A DNA stretch of 5,600 nucleotides from Oscillospiraceae bacterium (GTDB lineage: Bacteria > Bacillota > Clostridia > Oscillospirales > Ruminococcaceae). This document shows, piece by piece, positions 1 through 4,604 of the stretch; positions within the stretch are counted from its first letter, which is position 1; the number at the start of each line of letters is the position of its first letter. Below the pieces are notes generated by a model that searched no databases, had not been told where the DNA came from, and saw only the letters and a list, made by a program, of their open reading frames with translations. The DNA lies in NCBI GenBank assembly GCA_016297675.1, contig JAEDGE010000121.1:1-5600 (forward strand), written 5' to 3'. The position numbers and the translations under genes are program-made.

Positions 1-215
1 AAAAGGGGGGCAAGCTGCCACCCTTGCAAAGCAAACGAGTTGGAATCGGTCAATGAATGAGAAACAAGATACCGCTGTCCGCCATCTGAAAAAACAAAAC
101 GGTACGAAATACAGAAATTTAGTGTAGTTAGACTGCAAATTTAGATACAGAACAGGGCGGACAGCGGTCACAGGCAGACAGCGTAGCGAATCTGCCGGAT
201 GGTTCAGACAAGTTT
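1..215. other. Left-edge region without a convincing gene; possible structured RNA or end of an upstream unit
   Basis: No reading frame here has a start, ribosome-binding site and recognisable protein. One frame is open from the edge to a TAG at 125-127 (41 codons), but its product resembles no family I know, and the other two forward frames are also open for roughly 50 bases. The stretch is rich in short hairpins: 9-12/16-19 (GGCA/TGCC), 24-27/31-34 (TTGC/GCAA), the large inverted repeat 71-83/156-168, and 173-178/191-196 (GGCAGA/TCTGCC). A terminator follows at 216-260. This suits a structured non-coding RNA, a dispersed repeat, or the 3' tail of a gene lying outside the window. I could not match it to RNase P RNA, tmRNA, SRP RNA, 6S RNA or a T-box. 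Confidence 0.4.
71..168. repeat. Perfect 13-bp inverted repeat enclosing smaller stems
   Basis: ACCGCTGTCCGCC at 71-83 is the exact reverse complement of 156-168. Inside it TCTG (85-88) pairs with CAGA (148-151). AAATTTAGT (115-123) pairs with ACT (132-134) plus AAATTT (137-142), with a two-base bulge, so the 98-bp unit can fold into one long irregular hairpin. The direct repeat GACAGCG occurs at 160-166 and 177-183. I see no clear target-site duplication outside the arms. It could be an RNA stem or a small non-autonomous element. Confidence 0.55.
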
Positions 216-260
216 TCCCAAAGAAATCTGAAAATTGATTTCCGTGGGATTTGCTTTTTT
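216..260 (+). terminator. Rho-independent terminator upstream of the DUF3343 gene
   Basis: TCCCA (216-220) pairs with TGGGA (245-249). After a 2x2 internal loop, GAAATC (223-228) pairs with GATTTC (237-242), leaving an 8-base loop. The hairpin is followed by TTTGC and six Ts ending at 260. It ends 79 bases before the ATG at 340, so it may close an upstream transcript or act as a leader attenuator. I saw no obvious competing antiterminator stem. Confidence 0.7.
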
Positions 261-339
261 ATAGTAAATACGCCCCCGCACTTTTTCCCCTTGTCTGCAT
301 AAAATAGTAGTATCCGAAAAAAGAAAGGGGGAGAGAACG

Positions 340-567
340 ATGTTGGAATGTCAAGTTGGTGTGCAGTCCGATACGCAAGCCCGAAAAGCACAGGCAGTCC
401 TACGCCGCTACGGCTATCCCAGCAAGGTACAGCGGCAAATTAACCCAACGCCGGAAGGATGCAGCTATCTATTACAAGTCAAGGGCGATTGCAAACGCAT
501 TGCTGCTTTACTGGAAGAAAACGACATTCCCTATTTGTCTCTGCGGAATGTGCGTGATGCATTGTGA
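340..567 (+). CDS. DUF3343 family, putative Se/S carrier-like protein
   Basis: This 75-residue soluble protein starts at an ATG with a strong ribosome-binding site, AGGGGGAG at 326-333. It has the size and layout of the DUF3343 (putative Se/S carrier-like) family: an N-terminal strand, a helix with SDTQARKAQAVLRRYG (residues 10-25), a central Gly-Cys (EGCSYLLQV, Cys41) and a second helix ending in LLEENDIPY (residues 58-65). In the family a Cys at about this place is thought to carry the chalcogen. Here the usual Ser-Ser-Cys-Gly-like context is replaced by Pro-Glu-Gly-Cys-Ser. The stop codon overlaps the start of the next gene by 4 bp, and that neighbour is a class V aminotransferase, the typical partner of this family. 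The role as acceptor for sulfur or selenium is inferred from family and neighbour only. Confidence 0.75.
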   Translation: MLECQVGVQSDTQARKAQAVLRRYGYPSKVQRQINPTPEGCSYLLQVKGDCKRIAALLEENDIPYLSLRNVRDAL

Positions 568-1694
568 TCAATTTTGATAATGCTGCAACCACGTTTCCAA
601 AACCACGCTCGGTACGGCTGGCAATGGATCGTGCGTTGCTGGAATACGGCGGCAATGCCGGTCGAGGCGGTCACCAGCTGACGACCAAAACTTCTGAGCA
701 GGTCTTTGCTGCCAGAGAAGAAGCTGCTGCCTTTTTTGGCGGCAAGCCGGAAAATACCATTTTTTGTTTAAATTGTACTCATGCTTTGAATATTGCCATC
801 CAAGGAATTTTAGAACCCAATGACCATGTCATCATCAGCAGTCTGGAACACAACGCGGTTTTACGACCGGTTGCTGCAATGGTGCGAGATAAAGGACTTC
901 GATGCAGCATTGCACCCGTTTCTGACAACGATGCCGAAACGGTCGCAGCGTTTCAAGAGCGAATTCGTCCGGATACAAAAGCCATTATCTGTACCCTTGC
1001 CAGCAATGTCACCGGTCAGATTTTGCCTTATCGGGAAATTGCAGCGCTTTGTCAGGCAAACAACATTTGTATGATTGCAGACGGGGCACAGGCTTGTGGT
1101 ACGCTGCCGGTTCAGCTTTCCGATGGCATGAATATCCTCTGCACCGCCGGTCACAAAGGATTATATGGTGCCTCCGGTACGGGTTTGCTGTTAACGGATG
1201 CCAAGTTTCCCATCAAACCGCTGCTATACGGCGGAACGGGGAGCCTCTCTGCCAAACTGGAAATGCCAGACTTTCTGCCGGATCGTCTGGAATGCGGCAC
1301 CCTGAACATTGCTGGTATTTTATCACTGCGTGCCGGCATTGCCTTTGTACGAGAAAAAACGGTCAACCGGATTTTTCAGCATGAAACTGCCTGCTGTGAG
1401 AAATTGCTCTCCATGCTGCAAACTATGCCGCAAATCACGATCTATCGAAAACCGAACGTTCATTATGCACCCATTATCTCTTTCAATGCTGACGGATTTC
1501 CGGCAGAAACACTCGCAGAAGCACTGGATCAAAAGGGATTTTGCCTTCGGGCAGGTCTGCACTGTGCACCATTGGCACATCGTTCCATTGGCACGATGGA
1601 TGGCGGAACGGTACGCTTTGCACCATCTATTTTCAATACCCTACCCGAAGTTGTAGCATTGGGAAATGCCATTCGTATGATTACCACATCATAA
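564..1694 (+). CDS. Cysteine desulfurase family protein (class V aminotransferase, PLP-dependent)
   Basis: This 376-residue protein starts at GTG 564, inside the GTGA that also holds the stop of the preceding gene, so the two are translationally coupled. It has the full set of NifS/IscS-like marks: N-terminal FDNAATTFPKP, cofactor-contacting His96 (SLEHNAV), Asp173 and Gln176 (IADGAQACG), and Lys198 (TAGHKGLYG), which forms the Schiff base with pyridoxal phosphate. Near the C-terminus are the nucleophilic Cys334 (RAGLHCAPLAH) and GTVRFAPSIFNT. The expected reaction is cysteine to alanine plus enzyme persulfide, or the equivalent with selenocysteine. The short GLHCAPLAH active-site loop matches the subgroup found beside DUF3343 and, in some Firmicutes, selenium genes (TIGR01977, EF2568-like), rather than housekeeping IscS. 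No IscU/SufU scaffold or selD is visible here, so the acceptor is probably the upstream small protein. Length and motifs are intact. Confidence 0.93.
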   Translation: MINFDNAATTFPKPRSVRLAMDRALLEYGGNAGRGGHQLTTKTSEQVFAAREEAAAFFGGKPENTIFCLNCTHALNIAIQGILEPNDHVIISSLEHNAVLRPVAAMVRDKGLRCSIAPVSDNDAETVAAFQERIRPDTKAIICTLASNVTGQILPYREIAALCQANNICMIADGAQACGTLPVQLSDGMNILCTAGHKGLYGASGTGLLLTDAKFPIKPLLYGGTGSLSAKLEMPDFLPDRLECGTLNIAGILSLRAGIAFVREKTVNRIFQHETACCEKLLSMLQTMPQITIYRKPNVHYAPIISFNADGFPAETLAEALDQKGFCLRAGLHCAPLAHRSIGTMDGGTVRFAPSIFNTLPEVVALGNAIRMITTS

Positions 1695-1721
1695 AAACAA
1701 AACGGATGTGTCACAACCAAA

Positions 1722-1747
1722 AAGGGGCGAGCAACCCCTTATATTTT
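1722..1747 (+). terminator. Weak terminator-like hairpin after the desulfurase gene
   Basis: AAGGGG (1722-1727) pairs with CCCCTT (1735-1740) around a 7-base loop, followed by the short U-rich stretch ATATTTT. The stem is only 6 bp and the T run is interrupted. It sits 27 bases after the stop codon at 1692-1694, which fits the end of the two-gene unit. Confidence 0.5.
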
Positions 1748-1770
1748 GCAGCAGCAGTACAAATCAGGAT

Positions 1771-1944
1771 TATACTAGGCTCTATTGCAAAATCTACGAT
1801 TTTGCAATACCGGCAAATGAATTGCCGGTGGTGGCTCTGCCACCAAGAGCCGCCGTTCATACTGCCTTTGCAAAGCCTATGGCTTTGCAGCCGCTTTTGG
1901 CGGCATTGCAAACAACGATGTTGTTTGCAATAGAGGGCAGTATA
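1771..1944. repeat. Dense palindrome array with imperfect terminal inverted repeats (MITE-like or structured intergenic element)
   Basis: Nearly all of this 174-bp stretch lies in palindromes that abut one another. H1 has a 12-bp stem with loop TAC (1783-1809). H2 has 8 bp with loop ATGAA (1809-1829). H3 has 6 bp with loop TCT (1830-1844), or alternatively 9 bp pairing 1830-1838 with 1846-1854. H4 has 9 bp with loop TAT (1869-1889). H5 has 5 bp with loop TTTTG (1890-1904). H6 has 12 bp with loop GAT (1905-1931). The ends also match each other: 1771-1790 pairs with 1925-1944 at 17 of 20 positions. No protein-coding signal is credible inside it. It looks like a dispersed, non-autonomous intergenic repeat, but copy number cannot be judged from one window. 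Confidence 0.85.
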
Positions 1945-1987
1945 TTATGATGAAAACGTAATTTCTATGAAAATTTTGTGAAAGCTA

Positions 1988-2016
1988 TTGCAATTCTGCC
2001 GGAAGCTTGTTACAAT
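1988..2016 (+). promoter_or_regulatory. Sigma-A-type promoter for cdaA-cdaR
   Basis: The -35 box TTGCAA (1988-1993, 4 of 6 to TTGACA) is separated by exactly 17 bp from the -10 box TACAAT (2011-2016, 5 of 6 to TATAAT). A TG dinucleotide at 2008-2009 gives an extended -10. Transcription would start near 2023, giving a leader of about 135 bases to the chosen cdaA start. It begins about 44 bp downstream of the palindrome array. Confidence 0.65.
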
Positions 2017-2037
2017 AGAAAGAGAAAAACAAACTAT

Positions 2038-2089
2038 GCCGTAGAAACTACAGACAATATCTATTTATAGTTTTTTCTGTAAAAACGGC
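2038..2089 (+). other. Possible folded leader upstream of cdaA
   Basis: GCCGT (2038-2042) pairs with ACGGC (2085-2089), TACAG (2049-2053) with CTGTA (2077-2081), and CTAT (2061-2064) with ATAG (2067-2070). Together they form a coaxial, interrupted hairpin. A competing small hairpin, GTAG (2041-2044) with CTAC (2048-2051), uses part of the same sequence. I recognise no riboswitch class. The stems are short and AU-rich, so this may be chance. Confidence 0.25.
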
Positions 2090-2157
2090 AACTCACTGAA
2101 ATGCAAAAAGTGGGAAAAGAAGGGTGTGACAACAAACAGGTGAGATGGACAGAGTTG

Positions 2158-3042
2158 ATGACATGGTGTAAGGATGCATTGAACAGCCTGTTCAGTATTC
2201 TAAAAACCACAGAATGGATGGATATTTTTGATATTTTAGTACTTTCCTATTTGGTGTACTGGGTCATCAAATTGGTACGGGAAACCCGTGCTGGACAACT
2301 GATGAAAGGCATTGTACTGCTGTTCATTGCCTACATTGTTGCAAAATTTGTGCACATGAAAGTCGTTTCCTACTTGATGGAACAGGCATTCAGTGTGGGG
2401 TTAATTGCTTTAATGATTATGTTTCAGCCGGAACTTCGCCGTGCACTGGAAAAAGCCGGAAACAGTAAATGGGGCTTATCTCTCGGGCTCTATACGCCGA
2501 CCGGAGATGCTGCTGTTTGGGCAGATGCCATTGAGGCAATTTGTGATTCCTGTGTCGAGTTATCTGCAACTTCTACAGGTGCACTGATTGTAGTAGAACG
2601 GCAAACCCGTTTGGGAGAACAAATTGATAATGGTACCATTCTCAATGCAACCCCCAGCAAGGAATTATTCGGTAACATCTTTTATCCAAAAACACCGCTG
2701 CATGATGGCGCGGTAATTATGCGGGACGGCATGATTTTAGCCGCTGCCTGCTTTCTGCCGAAGCCGCAGAAAGAAGAACTCATTAACAAAAAACTTGGTT
2801 CCCGTCATCGTGCTGCCATTGGCATGAGTGAAAATTCGGATGCCATTATTATTGTCGTATCAGAAGAAACGGGTTCCATTTCCGTTGCAGAAAACGGTTT
2901 GCTAAAAAGCGGATTTACACGGGAACAGCTGAAAAAACTGCTCACAGAACGCTTAATTGCAACAGATACCGATTCCGCCATCCGCAAAGCAGCCCGTAAA
3001 ATTCCGTTTATCAAATCCAAAAAGGAGAAGGAGAAGCCATGA
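2158..3042 (+). CDS. cdaA: Diadenylate cyclase CdaA (c-di-AMP synthase)
   Basis: CdaA makes the second messenger c-di-AMP from two ATP at the cytoplasmic face of the membrane. Numbering from ATG 2158 (294 residues), three membrane helices lie at about 22-40, 51-65 and 78-90, with the family segment ETRAGQLMKGI between the first two. After MFQPELRRALE comes the DAC domain with both catalytic signatures: DGA in TPLHDGAVI (183-185) and RHR in GSRHRAAIG (216-218). The frame stays open back to an ATG at 2101. That start has no ribosome-binding site and would add 19 polar residues absent from typical homologues of about 270-290 residues. AGGTGAG at 2138-2144 lies before TTG 2155 and ATG 2158, and GTG 2140 is another option, so the start is uncertain by some 60 bases. 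The stop overlaps cdaR by 4 bp (ATGA). Confidence 0.95.
   Translation: MTWCKDALNSLFSILKTTEWMDIFDILVLSYLVYWVIKLVRETRAGQLMKGIVLLFIAYIVAKFVHMKVVSYLMEQAFSVGLIALMIMFQPELRRALEKAGNSKWGLSLGLYTPTGDAAVWADAIEAICDSCVELSATSTGALIVVERQTRLGEQIDNGTILNATPSKELFGNIFYPKTPLHDGAVIMRDGMILAAACFLPKPQKEELINKKLGSRHRAAIGMSENSDAIIIVVSEETGSISVAENGLLKSGFTREQLKKLLTERLIATDTDSAIRKAARKIPFIKSKKEKEKP
3022..3033 (+). promoter_or_regulatory. Tandem Shine-Dalgarno for cdaR inside the cdaA end
   Basis: AAGGAG occurs twice back to back (3022-3027 and 3028-3033). The second copy is 5 bases before ATG 3039, an ideal spacing, and the first is 11 bases away. The purine-rich run also encodes the Lys/Glu tail of CdaA. It fixes the cdaR start and suggests strong re-initiation after cdaA. 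Confidence 0.75.
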
Positions 3043-4442
3043 AAACAGCAAAAAATCCAGAAAAAAAACGGTTTCGCCTATTCTCATACTTATTTAATAC
3101 CAAAATGGGAACCATTATTTTCTCTGTTATTACTGCCATTTTTTTATGGTTTTCCATTTCTATCAGCCTATATCCCACCACGCCCCGTACCATTTCTCAT
3201 ATCCCACTGACGGTTGACATCACCGGTACAGCGGCAGAGTTAAACGGCTACAGCGTGATTGACTACAATGTAGAAGAAGTGACAGTTCAAATCGAAGGCA
3301 ACCGCTCCCAAATCGGAAATCTGGATGCAAATGATATGGTCGCAACACCAGTGGTAGAAAACGTGACCTCCTCGGGCGTGAAAACACTGGAAATCAGTGT
3401 TTCCAGCAAGGATGGCACACAATTCACCGTCAAATCCATTTCACCGAAGTCCGTAAATGTACGATTTGATAAAATTATCACTAAAAAATACCCCATTCAA
3501 GATGACATCAGCAAGGTGTCCAGTGCCGATAACTGTATTATCAATACCGACGAGGTGCGTGTTACGCCAAATGAAGTAGAGGTCAGCGGACCGGAAACCA
3601 TTCTGAACCGAATCAGCTATGCAGCAGCCGTGATTCCAAAAGAACGAGAGCTTTCTGCAACCACCATTCTGACCACAGATCAGTTGGAATTTCGGGATGA
3701 AAATGATACACCGGTACAAAGTTCTCACTTAGACTATACACTTTCCAACTATGCTGTAGAAATTCCAGTACAGTATACACAAGAATTGAATATTACATAT
3801 CAGTTGCGAAATGTGCCGACTAACTTTGATGAAGCATATTTACGCAGTATTCTGAAGCAATCGGCTGACCATATCACACTGGCTGCACCGGATGCCAATT
3901 TGGATGCAGAAACTGCATTTAGCATTGGACAACTCTCTCTCTCTGATATTGGTCTCAACTTCTCCAAAGATTATACATTGGAGATTCCGGAAAACTACGA
4001 GAATCTCTCCGGCATTACCTCTGTCAATCTCTCCTTGGACTCCTCCAATCTGGTGGAGAAAGAATTTGTTGTAACGGATATCAGCATTATGAATGCCCCT
4101 ACAACTTATAATATGACAGTGGACACCAGCCAGCTGACGGTTACGATGATTGGACCGAAGAGCCAGATTGAACAGTTGTCTGCTGCGGATTTGACTGTTA
4201 CGGTCAACCTGTTAGGTGCTCCGCAGATGGAAGGGGATACCGTTTCGTTCAGCTACACACCGACCATCTCCTGTGAAAAATGGGATCGTGTTTGGGCAGT
4301 GGGAGACTATACCAATAAGGTTTATGTCAAAGGCGAAAAGGTAGACACATCCACCATAGAGGCAACTACTACAGCAGTACCAACTGCCAATGTGACAGTT
4401 GCCACCGCTACCGTCACAACGACAAAGAAAAAACAATCCTAA
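3039..4442 (+). CDS. cdaR: YbbR-domain protein CdaR, membrane-anchored CdaA regulator
   Basis: CdaR-type proteins sit in the membrane with YbbR repeats outside the cell and modulate the adjacent diadenylate cyclase. This 467-residue protein has a basic N-terminus (KNPEKKRFR), one membrane helix at about residues 23-45, and then four YbbR-like repeats at roughly 52-145, 146-246, 247-340 and 341-430. Repeat signatures include VTVQIEGNRSQIGNLDANDM (81-100), VEVSGPETILNRI (180-192) and LTVTMIGPKSQIEQLSAADL (366-385). The last 35 residues are rich in Thr, Val and Ala and end in KKKQS. This tail is low-complexity and unusual for the family. The start is set by a strong Shine-Dalgarno sequence and the ATGA overlap with cdaA. 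In many Firmicutes glmM follows as the third gene. Here a terminator follows within 20 bases. Confidence 0.92.
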   Translation: MKTAKNPEKKRFRLFSYLFNTKMGTIIFSVITAIFLWFSISISLYPTTPRTISHIPLTVDITGTAAELNGYSVIDYNVEEVTVQIEGNRSQIGNLDANDMVATPVVENVTSSGVKTLEISVSSKDGTQFTVKSISPKSVNVRFDKIITKKYPIQDDISKVSSADNCIINTDEVRVTPNEVEVSGPETILNRISYAAAVIPKERELSATTILTTDQLEFRDENDTPVQSSHLDYTLSNYAVEIPVQYTQELNITYQLRNVPTNFDEAYLRSILKQSADHITLAAPDANLDAETAFSIGQLSLSDIGLNFSKDYTLEIPENYENLSGITSVNLSLDSSNLVEKEFVVTDISIMNAPTTYNMTVDTSQLTVTMIGPKSQIEQLSAADLTVTVNLLGAPQMEGDTVSFSYTPTISCEKWDRVWAVGDYTNKVYVKGEKVDTSTIEATTTAVPTANVTVATATVTTTKKKQS

Positions 4443-4458
4443 CAAAAACATCAAATGG

Positions 4459-4491
4459 AAATGCCGCAAGAGAAATCCTGCGGCATTTTTT
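4459..4491 (+). terminator. Rho-independent terminator of cdaA-cdaR
   Basis: AAATGCCGCA... pairs as ATGCCGCA (4461-4468) with TGCGGCAT (4479-4486), extended outward by A-T pairs at 4459-4460/4487-4488. The loop is 10 bases and the T run reaches 4491. It lies 16 bases after the cdaR stop. Confidence 0.88.
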
Positions 4492-4502
4492 GTTGACAAA
4501 GC

Positions 4503-4551
4503 AAAAAAGCGTGCCCGGACATGTTATAAAGTGACAGCCATGTCCGGGCAC
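4503..4551 (-). terminator. Rho-independent terminator of the minus-strand surface protein gene
   Basis: GTGCCCGGACATG (4511-4523) is the exact reverse complement of 4539-4551, a 13-bp GC-rich stem with a 15-base loop. Read on the minus strand, the stem is followed by GC and then six Ts (A run at 4503-4508). The plus strand has no T run after it, so it serves the leftward gene, whose stop lies about 54 bases upstream of it. Confidence 0.88.
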
Positions 4552-4604
4552 AGTTATATCATGAAATGGATTCCCATGGAATCCCAAAAGGGAAAGAGAA
4601 GCGT

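Noticed and set aside
2..127. Possible C-terminal end of an upstream protein, open to TAG at 125-127
   Set aside because: All three forward frames are open for the first roughly 50 bases, the peptide is not recognisable, and the frame overlaps the left arm of the inverted repeat. It cannot be supported without upstream sequence.
291..313. Promoter in front of the DUF3343 gene (TTGTCT, TAAAAT or TAGTAT)
   Set aside because: None of the hexamers pair at 16-18 bp spacing with a second acceptable box.
128..391. Minus-strand open frame of 87 codons over the left intergenic region
   Set aside because: It crosses the terminator and the DUF3343 start, has no ribosome-binding site, and its product looks like a chance translation of structured DNA.
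1778..1792. GGCTCTATTGCAAAA resembles, from memory, the ends of IS6-family insertion sequences (GGTTCTGTTGCAAA)
   Set aside because: The right end departs from it (GAGGGC instead of GAGCC), no 8-bp target duplication is evident, and no transposase is present. The similarity alone is too short to call.
1771..1944. CRISPR array
   Set aside because: The repeats are palindromes of differing sequence and size without constant repeat length or unique spacers.
1708..1950. Plus-strand open frame of 80 codons across the palindrome array
   Set aside because: It runs through a terminator-like hairpin and six palindromes, and the peptide has no family resemblance. The open frame is a by-product of the repeat.
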